In this document: one piece after another, positions 1-10,540 of the stretch
How the letters are laid out: the number at the start of each line of letters is the position of its first letter
Position numbering within the stretch: the first letter of the stretch is position 1
From: Acidobacteriaceae bacterium
GTDB taxonomy: Bacteria > Acidobacteriota > Terriglobia > Terriglobales > Acidobacteriaceae
Length of the DNA stretch: 64,000 nt
Reading direction: 5' to 3'
Assembly: GCA_030041435.1 (NCBI GenBank)
Contig: JASHNW010000002.1
Span: forward strand, 1-64,000
The notes under the pieces: generated by a model
Seen by the model: only the letters and a program-made list of their open reading frames with translations
Told to the model about the DNA's origin: nothing
Databases searched by the model: none
Translations under genes and position numbers: made by a program

Positions 1-1002
1 GTTCTTGTGGTACGCGTAGCCGGTTATGAGCGGCAGAGCCAACGTGGCTTCGCTGTAGACCATCTGCTCGAAGGTGGTATCGACTTTGCCCCAGGAACTG
101 GCTTCTTTGAGTGTGCTCGATGAGAGCGCGCCGTCGCGAACGTCGGCCACCGTGATCTGGATCGCATACTTGTGCATCGGCGCGTCGGAGCCGAGGATGT
201 CAGCCGCAACTACGATGTCCTGTGCGAAGTTCTTGGGCACGCCGCCGCCGATCATCAGCAGCCCGGTGGTCGGGTTCGCGATCTTGAGCTGCGTCAGCTC
301 GTAAAAATCCTTCGCGGAATCGATGGAGACCTTCGGCTTGTCCTGGCGCTTGTGCTGGTGCGCCACCAGGCCGAAGCCCGCCGAGCAGTCGCTGAATGCG
401 GGGCAGAAGATGGGCACATCCTTCTGATATGCGGCGAGCACGATCGAATCCACGCCGCCGTTTTGCGGGGTTCTGCCTTCCTTTTCGAGCCACGCGCCCA
501 TGGCGCGGATGAACTCGCGCGAGCTGTGCGGACGCGGCGGCAGCGAATCGGCCACCTTCTCCGTGGTCTCGTCGCAGTGGCGGAGCTCTTCCTCGTCGAT
601 CAGGGTGTCGTAGATGCGGTCGATCATGAGCTCGCGGAGCACGGCGTCCTGGGTGCCGGACTTGAACAGGTCGTCGGCGATGTAATGCTTGAAGCCGAGG
701 GCCTCGAAGAAGTCCTGGTCGACGATGTTGGCGCCCGTCGATACGACTGCGTCCACCATGTTGTTGCGGATGAGATCGACAAAGATCTGCTTGAGGCCAG
801 CCGAGATGAGGGAGCCGGCGAGGCACAGAATGATGCCGCACTCCTGGTCGCGCAGCATGCGCTCGTAAATCGACGCCGCCCGGGCCAGATCGCGCGAGCT
901 GTAGGCCATGGACTGCATGGCATCGACCAGAGCGACGACGTCGTGCTCCTTGATGTCGATGTGGCGGACAGGGGTCGAGAGCAATTCCGGTTTCGAAGTC
1001 AT
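1..1002 (-). CDS. deoxyhypusine synthase-like protein (3' end cut by window edge)
   Basis: Reading leftward from ATG at 1002, 334 codons are visible before the window ends, so only the last few residues are missing (the family usually has about 340-370). The family signatures are present: a glycine-rich NAD-binding segment with S-T-G-A-N near residue 87, and the catalytic lysine context S-W-G-K-V-D at Lys306. In eukaryotes and archaea this NAD-dependent enzyme transfers the aminobutyl group of spermidine to eIF5A. Bacteria lack eIF5A, and bacterial relatives include homospermidine-synthase-like enzymes, so the likely substrate is a polyamine, not a protein. That is inference. It diverges from the xylan operon and is not obviously linked to it. 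Family assignment is firm; the exact reaction is not. Confidence 0.88.
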   Translation of the reverse strand, partial: MTSKPELLSTPVRHIDIKEHDVVALVDAMQSMAYSSRDLARAASIYERMLRDQECGIILCLAGSLISAGLKQIFVDLIRNNMVDAVVSTGANIVDQDFFEALGFKHYIADDLFKSGTQDAVLRELMIDRIYDTLIDEEELRHCDETTEKVADSLPPRPHSSREFIRAMGAWLEKEGRTPQNGGVDSIVLAAYQKDVPIFCPAFSDCSAGFGLVAHQHKRQDKPKVSIDSAKDFYELTQLKIANPTTGLLMIGGGVPKNFAQDIVVAADILGSDAPMHKYAIQITVADVRDGALSSSTLKEASSWGKVDTTFEQMVYSEATLALPLITGYAYHKN

Positions 1003-1405
1003 AGCCCATCCAGAATAGCAAGCGGCACGGGCCTTTCGGGTTGTGGCGGTGTGAATTGCACCCTTCGGTTTTCATGCGGCGCAGCAAGGGGCAGGTGACC
1101 CGAAGCGGCGCGGTACCCAGGCCCCGGAAAAGGGAGAGCCTTGCCTGCGCAATACAGCGAGGAAAATCGATTTTCTGTTGCACTTCCGTTCGCGAGCGAC
1201 TAGATTGGATCGGCAGCGCAGCCGCACGCGGAGCACTCCCGCTCCGCTGCCAACGCAGACACTCGTTCGCTTGTATGACCTTCACCCGCCGACTTCCGGT
1301 TCGCCCCGCATTTCTCCGATTGCCGCGCCGTCCCGCAGTACCGGTGAGCGGTCGGTCGCATTGGCATCGCCAACGAACGCCGCTCTCCGGCCAGGAATCC
1401 ATCGC
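1003..1405. other. divergent intergenic region with candidate operator
   Basis: About 400 bases separate the leftward deoxyhypusine-synthase-like gene from the rightward xylan operon. The frame of the GH3 gene stays open upstream of 1406, but the translated stretch is low-complexity and basic and matches no GH3 N-terminus, so I read it as non-coding. The one clear element is a perfect palindrome at 1162-1175. No convincing -35/-10 pair was found. Confidence 0.6.
1162..1175. promoter_or_regulatory. 14-bp perfect palindrome, LacI-type operator candidate
   Basis: GAAAATCGATTTTC is perfectly self-complementary and centred on CG. A central CpG in an even palindrome is typical of LacI-family operators, which often control plant-polysaccharide operons. 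It lies about 240 bases upstream of the GH3 start. No regulator gene is visible next to it, so the link is inference. Confidence 0.4.
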
Positions 1406-3748
1406 ATGAAAACGAAGTCCTCCGCAAAAAAAGCTGTGCCGAACCGCGCTGCCACCCCCGCATACAAAAATCCCAGCCTTCCCTCCGCGCCTCGGGTCAA
1501 AGATCTGCTGGCGCGCATGACCCTCGAGGAGAAGGCCGCGCAGATGCTGTGCATCTGGCAGGAAAAGGCGCTGACCCTGGTCGACGAGAAGGGCGAATTC
1601 GACCTGGCCAAAGCGAGGAGGTCGCTGCGCGGGCCGTATGCACTGCAGCGCGGGCTGGGCCAGGTGGGGCGGCCCAGCGATGCCGGCGGCGGCCGCAATG
1701 CGCGGCAGATGGCGGAGCTGACCAACGCGATCCAGAAATTCTTTTTGGAGAATTCGCGGCTGGGGATCCCGGTGATTTTTCACGAGGAATGCCTGCATGG
1801 GCACGCTGCACCCGAAGGCACCAGCTTTCCGCAGCCCGTTGCGCTGGGCGCGACCTTCAATCCGGAGCTGGTGGAAAAGCTGTTCACGATGACGGCGCTC
1901 GAAGCGCGCAGCCGCGGGGCGCACCATGCGCTGACGCCGGTGGTGGACGTGGCGCGCGAGCCGCGGTGGGGGCGCGTGGAAGAAACCTACGGCGAGGATC
2001 CTTATCTGGTTTCGCGGCTGGGCATTGCCGCCGTGAAGGGCTTCCAGGGCGACGGCAGGTTCCGCGACAAGACGCGCCTGCTGGCCACGCTGAAGCACTT
2101 CGTCGGTCACGGGCAGCCGGAGAGCGGGATGAACTGCGCCCCGGCGAACGTGTCGCTGCGGGTGCTGCGGGAGACGTTCCTGTACACCTTCCGCGAAGCG
2201 CTGCGCGAGGCCGGCGCGGTGACGCTGATGGCCAGCTACAACGAGATCGATGGGGTTCCGTCGCACGCGAACAAGTGGCTGCTGCGCGATGTGCTGCGCA
2301 GGGAATGGGGTTTCAAGGGCTTTGTCGTCTCCGACTACTACGCCATCTGGGAGCTGGGCTATCGGCCGGACACGCACGGGCACTTCGTCGCGGCGGACAA
2401 AAAGGAGTCGTGCCGGCTGGCGGTGGAGGCCGGCGTCAACATCGAGCTGCCCGACCCGGACTGCTACAAGCATCTGGTGGAGCTGGTGAAGAAAGGGGTG
2501 CTCGAGGAAAAGCAGCTCGACGAGCTGGTGGCGCCGATGCTGTTCTGGAAATTTGAGCTGGGGCTGTTCGACGATCCGTACGTCGATCCGGAGCAGGCAG
2601 AGCAGGTGGTGCGGAAGCCGGAGCATCGGGCGCTGGCGCTGGAAGCCGCGCGCGAATCGATCACGCTGCTGAAGAACGACGGCGGCGTGGCGCCGCTCGA
2701 CCTGAGCAAAATAAAAACCATCGCCGTGATCGGGCCGAATGCGAATCGCACGCTGCTGGGCGGCTACTCCGGCGTGCCGCAGCACGAAGTGACGGTGCTC
2801 GAAGGCGTCCAGGCGAAGGTTGGCAAGGCGGCGAAGGTCCTGTACAGCGAAGGCTGCAAGATCACCATCGGTGGCAACTGGAACCAGGACGCCGTGGTGC
2901 CGAGCGATCCCGAAGAGGACCGGCGGCAGATTAAAGAAGCGGTGCAGGTGGCGAAGAAGGCCGACGTGATCGTGCTGGCCATCGGCGGCAACGAGCAGAC
3001 CTCGCGCGAGGCGTGGAACCTGCAGCACATGGGCGACCGGACGAGCCTCGATCTGATCGGGCGGCAGAACGAGCTGATTGATGCGATGGTGGCGCTGGGC
3101 AAGCCGGTGATCGCGTTCCTGTTCAACGGGCGGCCGCTGGCGGCGACGAATCTGTTTGCGAAGGTGCCGGTGGTGTACGAGTGCTTTTATCTGGGGCAGG
3201 AGACGGGGCACGCCGTCGCCGATGTGCTGTTTGGCGACTTCAACCCCGGCGGCAAGCTGCCCATTTCGTTCCCTCGCTCGGCGGGGCATTTGCCGGTCTT
3301 CTACAACTACAAGCCCTCGGCGCGGCGCGGGTATTTATTCGACGACGTGTCGCCGCTGTTTGCGTTTGGGTACGGGCTGAGCTACACGACGTTCTCCATT
3401 GCGAACGCGCGGCTGGGGAAAAAGAAGATCAAAAAGGACGGCTCGACGACTGTATCCGTCGATGTGACAAATACCGGCGAACGGGCTGGAACCGAGACCG
3501 TCCAGCTCTACATCCGCGACGTGGTGAGCTCAGTGACGCGTCCGGTGAAGGAGCTGAAGGGCTTTAAGAAAATCCACCTCGAGCCCCGCGCCACTGCCAC
3601 CATCGACTTTGAAATCACGCCGGATTCGCTCGCCTTCTACGACGTCAACATGAAATACATTGTCGAGCCCGGCGACTTTGCCATCATGGTGGGCAGCTCG
3701 TCGCGGAACGAAGACCTGCTGCACCTGACGCTGACGGTAACGGAGTAA
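1406..3748 (+). CDS. GH3 family beta-xylosidase / beta-glucosidase
   Basis: A 780-residue glycoside hydrolase family 3 enzyme. Order: (alpha/beta)8 barrel domain with the K-H-F motif followed by G-H-G-Q-P-E-S-G, catalytic nucleophile Asp310 in V-V-S-D-Y-Y, an alpha/beta sandwich domain, and a C-terminal fibronectin type III-like domain (roughly residues 670-780). I chose ATG 1406 because sequence upstream in the same frame shows no family similarity. The N-terminus is Lys/Ala-rich and carries no clear signal peptide, suggesting a cytoplasmic or periplasmic enzyme. The G-Q-P-E-S-G context and the neighbouring transporter and GH10 xylanase favour removal of xylose from xylo-oligosaccharides; glucosidase activity cannot be excluded. 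It is first in a three-gene operon. Confidence 0.93.
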   Translation: MKTKSSAKKAVPNRAATPAYKNPSLPSAPRVKDLLARMTLEEKAAQMLCIWQEKALTLVDEKGEFDLAKARRSLRGPYALQRGLGQVGRPSDAGGGRNARQMAELTNAIQKFFLENSRLGIPVIFHEECLHGHAAPEGTSFPQPVALGATFNPELVEKLFTMTALEARSRGAHHALTPVVDVAREPRWGRVEETYGEDPYLVSRLGIAAVKGFQGDGRFRDKTRLLATLKHFVGHGQPESGMNCAPANVSLRVLRETFLYTFREALREAGAVTLMASYNEIDGVPSHANKWLLRDVLRREWGFKGFVVSDYYAIWELGYRPDTHGHFVAADKKESCRLAVEAGVNIELPDPDCYKHLVELVKKGVLEEKQLDELVAPMLFWKFELGLFDDPYVDPEQAEQVVRKPEHRALALEAARESITLLKNDGGVAPLDLSKIKTIAVIGPNANRTLLGGYSGVPQHEVTVLEGVQAKVGKAAKVLYSEGCKITIGGNWNQDAVVPSDPEEDRRQIKEAVQVAKKADVIVLAIGGNEQTSREAWNLQHMGDRTSLDLIGRQNELIDAMVALGKPVIAFLFNGRPLAATNLFAKVPVVYECFYLGQETGHAVADVLFGDFNPGGKLPISFPRSAGHLPVFYNYKPSARRGYLFDDVSPLFAFGYGLSYTTFSIANARLGKKKIKKDGSTTVSVDVTNTGERAGTETVQLYIRDVVSSVTRPVKELKGFKKIHLEPRATATIDFEITPDSLAFYDVNMKYIVEPGDFAIMVGSSSRNEDLLHLTLTVTE

Positions 3749-3772
3749 ACGCGCCACCAGAACGAGGCCCGT

Positions 3773-5134
3773 ATGATTCAGAAACTTTCGGCCGGCGAAA
3801 AGATCGGCTACGCGCTTGGCGACATGGCCGCCAACTTCATCTTTCAGGCGATGCTGGCGCTGCAGCTCAGCTATTACACGGACACGTTTGGGTTGTCGGC
3901 GGCGCAGGCGGGCACGCTGTTCCTCGTCGTCGGGCTGATCGCGGCCGCGTTCAATCCGGTGATGGGGGTAATCGCCGACCGCACCAACAGCAAGTGGGGC
4001 AAGTTCCGGCCGTGGCTGCTGTGGACTGCTGTCCCCTTCGGCATTATCGGGCTGCTCACCTTCACGACGCCCAGCCTGAGCATGACGGGCAAGCTGGTCT
4101 ACGCGTGGACGACGTACCTGCTGCTGCGGCTCATCTACGCGGTCAACAACGTGCCGTACGCGTCGCTGACGGCGGTGCTCACCGGCGATCCGGACGAGCG
4201 GACGAGCATTGCCTCGTACCGGCAGGTGGCGGCGAACGCTGCGGGGTTTATCGTGCAGGCGCTGGCGATCCCGATGGTGCTGTATTTCGGGCGCGGAAGC
4301 AGCGCGCGCGGGTACCAGATAACGATGGGCCTGCTGTCGCTGCTCAGCGTGATCTTCTTCATCGTTGCGTTCCTGTGCACGAAGGAGCGCATCCAGCCCG
4401 ATCCGCAGCAGCAGACCTCGCTGACGCGGGACCTGAGCGACCTGTTTCGCAACGGGCCGTGGGTGGTGCTGTTTCTGGTGACGACGTTTTACTTTGCGGC
4501 GATTGCGATGCGCGGCAGCGTGATGCTGCCCTATTTCAAATACCTGGCGGGCAATCAGGACCTGTTTAGCTGGTTCAACGGGTTTGGGCTGGCGGCGCTC
4601 ATCCTCGGCGTGATGTGCTCGACGTGGCTTTCTGTGCGTCTGGGCAAGCGGCCGCTGTTCATTCTGAGCATGGCGCTCTCGGGCCTGTTCAATCTGGCCG
4701 TGCTGGTCCTTCCGCCGCATGCGACCGTGGCGATCATCACGTCGGAAGTGCTGCGCCAGTTCTGCTACGGAACTTCCGGCCCGCTGATCTGGGCCATGAT
4801 GGGCGACGTGGCCGATTACGGCGAATGGAAGACCGGCCGCCGCGCCACCGGAACTGTAACCGCCGCGGTGGTATTTGCGCTGTGGGTGGGACTGGCGATC
4901 GGCGGCGCCATTGCCGGATGGCTGTTCTCTTATTACGGATACGTGTCGAATGCCGTCCAGACCGCCCGCGCTTTGAACGGCATCCGCCTGACGGCGGGCC
5001 TCTACTCGGGCTTGCTCTTCTTCGCCACCGCGGCATGCCTCTTTTTCTATCCGCTTTCCCGCAAGCTCAACCATTCGATCTCCGACGAGCTGGCGGGACG
5101 GCGCAAAGGCTTCGGCCCGCAATCCGCGTCGTGA
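3773..5134 (+). CDS. GPH-family sugar:cation symporter
   Basis: A 453-residue polytopic membrane protein of the glycoside-pentoside-hexuronide:cation symporter family (MelB/XynB-like, major facilitator fold). The N-terminal segment G-E-K-I-G-Y-A-L-G-D is typical of the family, as is the loop motif G-K-F-R-P-W-L-L after the second or third helix. About twelve hydrophobic segments are visible. It starts 24 bases after the GH3 stop with a GAGG element before the ATG, and lies between the beta-xylosidase and the xylanase. The likely cargo is therefore xylo-oligosaccharides or xylosides; this comes from context, not from a residue that can be read. Confidence 0.9.
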   Translation: MIQKLSAGEKIGYALGDMAANFIFQAMLALQLSYYTDTFGLSAAQAGTLFLVVGLIAAAFNPVMGVIADRTNSKWGKFRPWLLWTAVPFGIIGLLTFTTPSLSMTGKLVYAWTTYLLLRLIYAVNNVPYASLTAVLTGDPDERTSIASYRQVAANAAGFIVQALAIPMVLYFGRGSSARGYQITMGLLSLLSVIFFIVAFLCTKERIQPDPQQQTSLTRDLSDLFRNGPWVVLFLVTTFYFAAIAMRGSVMLPYFKYLAGNQDLFSWFNGFGLAALILGVMCSTWLSVRLGKRPLFILSMALSGLFNLAVLVLPPHATVAIITSEVLRQFCYGTSGPLIWAMMGDVADYGEWKTGRRATGTVTAAVVFALWVGLAIGGAIAGWLFSYYGYVSNAVQTARALNGIRLTAGLYSGLLFFATAACLFFYPLSRKLNHSISDELAGRRKGFGPQSAS

Positions 5135-5153
5135 TGCGCGAGGAGGCATGCCC

Positions 5154-6290
5154 ATGAGATTAGGAACAATGATCCTCGCTGCCCTCGCCGGGTGCCCCGT
5201 GTCTCTGGTGTTGGGACATGGGATGCTCGCTGCCAAAACCACCACTACCCTTAAGGACGCCTACCGCTCCGACTTTCCCACCGGCGCGGCTATCAACGCG
5301 GCCCAGATCACCGGCCAGGATACGAAGGGCGACGCTCTCATCGCGGAGCAATTCGATTCCATCTCACCGGAGAACGTGCTGAAGTGGGAAGTCATTCATC
5401 CGCAGCCGGGGCACTACGACTTCACGCTCGCCGACCAGTACGTCGCCTTCGGGCAGCAGCATCATATGTGGATTGTCGGGCATAACCTGGTCTGGCACAG
5501 CCAGGTTCCAGGGTGGGTCTTCCGCGACGGCAAGGGAAATTTGCTCACCCGCGACGCGCTCCTTGAGCGCATGCACGAACACATTGCCACCGTCGTCGGC
5601 CGCTACAAAGGCCGCATCCAGAGCTGGGACGTCGTCAACGAAGCCCTGAACGAAGATGGCACCCTGCGACAGTCCCTGTGGGAAAAAATCATCGGCCCGG
5701 ACTACATCGCCAAAGCCTTCGAGTACGCGCACGAAGCCGATCCCGCGGCGCAGCTCACCTATAACGACTACAACCTCGAGAACCCCGCCAAACGCGATGG
5801 CGCGGTCGCGCTGGTTAAAAAGCTGCAGGCTGAAGGCGTGCCCATCAGCTGCGTCGGCATCCAGGACCACGACTCGCTCAGCTGGCCCACCCCGGAGCAG
5901 GAAGACGCGGCCATCTCGGCCTTCGCCGCCCTCGGCGTCAAAGTCGCCATCTCCGAACTCGACATCGATGTGCTGCCGGCGGCCATGAGCGGGCCCACCG
6001 CCGACGTCTCGCTCAACGTCGCCTCCAATCCAAAGCTCAACCCCTGGCCCAGCAGGCTGCCCGACTCCGTCCAGCAGCAGCTTGCCGACCGCTACGCTGC
6101 CCTCTTCCGCGTTTACGTGAAACACCGCGCCGACATCAGCCGCGTCACTTTCTGGGGCGTTACGGATGGAGATTCATGGAAAAACGACTGGCCGGTCCGC
6201 GGGCGCACGGACTACCCGCTCCTCTTCGACCGCAATGACCAGGCGAAGCCCGCCTTCTACGCCGTCATCAAGGCCGCGTCGGACGAGTAG
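5154..6290 (+). CDS. secreted GH10 endo-1,4-beta-xylanase
   Basis: A 378-residue glycoside hydrolase family 10 protein. An N-terminal hydrophobic signal sequence (about residues 1-25) precedes a complete GH10 barrel. The acid/base is Glu163 in W-D-V-V-N-E-A and the nucleophile is Glu268 in I-S-E-L-D-I-D, both in canonical context. The substrate-binding motif G-H-N-L-V-W-H-S-Q is also present. ATG 5154 is preferred over ATG 5148 because AGGAGG at 5141-5146 is then seven bases away instead of one. It cleaves the xylan backbone outside the cytoplasm, feeding the transporter and beta-xylosidase encoded just upstream. No carbohydrate-binding module is seen. Confidence 0.95.
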   Translation: MRLGTMILAALAGCPVSLVLGHGMLAAKTTTTLKDAYRSDFPTGAAINAAQITGQDTKGDALIAEQFDSISPENVLKWEVIHPQPGHYDFTLADQYVAFGQQHHMWIVGHNLVWHSQVPGWVFRDGKGNLLTRDALLERMHEHIATVVGRYKGRIQSWDVVNEALNEDGTLRQSLWEKIIGPDYIAKAFEYAHEADPAAQLTYNDYNLENPAKRDGAVALVKKLQAEGVPISCVGIQDHDSLSWPTPEQEDAAISAFAALGVKVAISELDIDVLPAAMSGPTADVSLNVASNPKLNPWPSRLPDSVQQQLADRYAALFRVYVKHRADISRVTFWGVTDGDSWKNDWPVRGRTDYPLLFDRNDQAKPAFYAVIKAASDE

Positions 6291-6328
6291 GCATTCTGCG
6301 GAGCCGCCCGCGCTCCTGTTCCTGCGGG

Positions 6329-6363
6329 ACGCATCCGCTACCCGCTAAACGCTCCCCGCTGCT
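6329..6363. repeat. degenerate tandem heptad repeat, CGCTNNN
   Basis: Five consecutive 7-base units: ACGCATC, CGCTACC, CGCTAAA, CGCTCCC, CGCTGCT. The first four positions are nearly fixed and the last three vary. It is intergenic, just after the xylanase gene. Two further intergenic heptad arrays with different units occur at 34252-34295 and 62142-62183. Confidence 0.6.
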
Positions 6364-6365
6364 TT

Positions 6366-6521
6366 TCACTCTTCCCGCAGCAGGGTCAGCGGGTCCACGC
6401 CAGGAGCCCGCTGCGCCGGAATGGGCAGCCCCGCATCCAGCTGCCGCATTCGGAGGCGAATCGCCCGCACTACCTGCTGCGGATCGCGATTCGACCGTAT
6501 CACCAGGTCAAGCTTGAAAAC
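6366..6521 (-). pseudogene. relic of ADOP/MacB-type ABC transporter permease
   Basis: The reading frame ending at the TGA at 6366-6368 closes with G-V-D-P-L-T-L-L-R-E-E, the usual C-terminus of acidobacterial ADOP/MacB-like FtsX-family permeases. Just before it lies D-L-V-I-R-S-N-R-D-P, which resembles the end of the large periplasmic domain of the same family. The last four membrane helices that should separate these blocks are missing, so a deletion has fused them. Upstream of about 6521 the frame is unrelated. No ATP-binding partner is nearby. The assignment rests on short motifs. Confidence 0.5.
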
Positions 6522-6599
6522 GCGTGCCAGCCGATTCTGCTCCGGCCGCCGGCGCCAGCAAACGGGGTGTTTTGCGGCGCTTTTCTGCGTTTTTATGCT

Positions 6600-6615
6600 T
6601 GTGACGCAGGTCACA
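6600..6615. promoter_or_regulatory. perfect CRP-type site upstream of ppdK
   Basis: TGTGA-N6-TCACA, the exact consensus palindrome of CRP-type regulators. The centre is about 200 bases upstream of the ppdK start. A second, one-mismatch copy follows 34 bases downstream, centre to centre. Confidence 0.55.
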
Positions 6616-6633
6616 TGCCTCCGGCAATTTTCC

Positions 6634-6649
6634 TGTGATGCACGGCACA
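6634..6649. promoter_or_regulatory. second CRP-type site upstream of ppdK
   Basis: TGTGA-N6-GCACA, one mismatch from the CRP consensus. Its centre is about 166 bases upstream of the ppdK start. Together with the perfect copy at 6600-6615 it forms a tandem pair in an otherwise non-coding stretch. Confidence 0.5.
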
Positions 6650-6807
6650 GACGGTCGTTTTCTCGCGGGCCGACAATTCTCCGTTTTACAGATTGCGGAG
6701 ACCGGCCGCGCTCCACGCTTCTCGCTCAGCCGCCGCCAGCCTGACCGCAACGCACGGTTCCCGCACGAATACAAAAGCGCCCCAGCGGCAGAACGGAGAC
6801 TTTACCC

Positions 6808-9552
<2,745 letters not shown>

Positions 9553-9646
9553 GGCAGGGAGGTCTCGGCAAAGGCCCTGGCGAACCTTCGCCGGGCTCGC
9601 CTTCTGCCGCATGTGACGTTTATCTGCAGTACTTGCTGTAAATCCT

Positions 9647-9682
9647 CCCGCCGCGCCGCCTGTACGGAGCGCGGCGGGTTTT
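9647..9682 (+). terminator. intrinsic terminator after ppdK
   Basis: A perfect 10-bp stem (CCCGCCGCGC at 9647-9656 pairing with GCGCGGCGGG at 9669-9678), a 12-base loop, then TTTT. It lies about 95 bases after the ppdK stop and before the ribosome-binding site of the next gene. Confidence 0.75.
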
Positions 9683-9727
9683 CCACTTTCGGAACGGAGA
9701 ACAACAGCAACTGCGAAGGGGTGTGCC

Positions 9728-10315
9728 ATGAAGCGCACAATCATCCTGCTCGTCCTTCTCGTCGTCATCCTTTTCTTTGCCGTGGTCAATGTCGCCGGGG
9801 CGGCCCAGGCAGCCGCCCTGCCGCATCTGACCCGGCAGGTCCTTGCGGCCGAAACCACCGTCCAGGGGTACCCCTGCGCCCGCGGCTACGAGTGGACCTA
9901 CCCTGACGGCCGGCTCGCCCAGTGCGCCGTGGCCCGCGACACCACCTTCGGCGAACTCGCTGTTCCCGCGGGCTCCATCATCGTCCTCCGCCCTGACGGC
10001 CGCCCCCACCACGTCTTCCTCGCCCACGACGCCTGGGTTGCCGGCTACCACGCCATGGGTGGCAGCTTCCTCGGTCCGGGGGAGGGATCGATCACCAGCC
10101 TCTACCCCAGCGGCCAACTCCGCTCCCTCTACCTCGTCGCGAACGCCGTCATCCAGGGCATACCCTGCCGCGGCGGCCAGTGGGGCATCTTCACCGACCC
10201 CATCAACGGCGGCAATTACGTCGAGTTCTACAGGAACGGCAATCTCCGCGCCTGCAAGCTCACGCAGAACTACCAGGGCCACCCCCGCGGGCAGCGCATC
10301 ACGTTGTCCCCGTAG
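9728..10315 (+). CDS. secreted hypothetical protein with MORN-like repeats
   Basis: A 195-residue protein with an N-terminal signal sequence or anchor (about residues 4-27, rich in Leu/Val/Ile), so probably exported. The rest has several short units of the form Y/F-x-x-G-x-L (for example T-Y-P-D-G-R-L, L-Y-P-S-G-Q-L, F-Y-R-N-G-N-L), similar to MORN-type or toxin-antidote-like beta-hairpin repeats. Paired cysteines (residues about 50 and 67, later 150 and 179) could form disulfides. An AAGGGG element precedes the ATG. No enzymatic motif is seen and I do not assign a function. Confidence 0.75.
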   Translation: MKRTIILLVLLVVILFFAVVNVAGAAQAAALPHLTRQVLAAETTVQGYPCARGYEWTYPDGRLAQCAVARDTTFGELAVPAGSIIVLRPDGRPHHVFLAHDAWVAGYHAMGGSFLGPGEGSITSLYPSGQLRSLYLVANAVIQGIPCRGGQWGIFTDPINGGNYVEFYRNGNLRACKLTQNYQGHPRGQRITLSP

Positions 10316-10399
10316 CCGCGTCTGCGCAACGCTGTCCTTTGAGGCCTCTTCCGATTCTTCCGTCCGTTGCCGGAACAGAAACTGGGGCAGACCAAGGAT

Positions 10400-10425
10400 C
10401 GTTTTTAGGGGTATCCCCAAAAACG
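10400..10425. repeat. intergenic inverted repeat
   Basis: CGTTTTT, A, GGGG, TAT, CCCC, AAAAACG: arms of 7 and 4 bases flank a single bulged A on one side. It lies between two convergent genes. The T-tract is 5' of the GC core and the A-tract is 3' on both strands, the reverse of an intrinsic terminator, so it is listed as a repeat. Confidence 0.5.
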
Positions 10426-10540
10426 AGCGGTTTTCAGGCGAGTTCCTTCCCCATAAACACATTGTTCATGGCCTGAGAGTAGCAACCAGCCCGGCCCGCA
10501 ACGAACCCGGACGCAGCGAGCGGCACGCAGTTTGCAGCGA

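Larger units (their letters stand above)
6291..6807. other. long intergenic region between xylanase and ppdK
   Basis: Just over 500 bases without an intact gene. It holds, in order, five 7-base repeat units (6329-6363), the relic 3' end of a permease gene on the minus strand (6366-6521), and two CRP-like palindromes (6600-6615 and 6634-6649) facing ppdK. A GGAG element at 6794-6798 serves the ppdK start. Confidence 0.7.

Noticed and set aside
1178-1405. N-terminal extension of the GH3 enzyme from ATG 1178
   Set aside because: The stretch is basic low-complexity sequence without GH3 similarity or a signal peptide; ATG 1406 is more likely.
200-3289. 1029-codon open frame on the minus strand across the GH3 gene
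   Set aside because: Arg/Gln/His-rich shadow of the GH3 and deoxyhypusine-synthase-like genes; no family motif. Long antisense frames are expected at this GC content.
10400-10425. Bidirectional intrinsic terminator between convergent genes
   Set aside because: The T-tract precedes and the A-tract follows the GC core on both strands, so no U-run would follow the hairpin.
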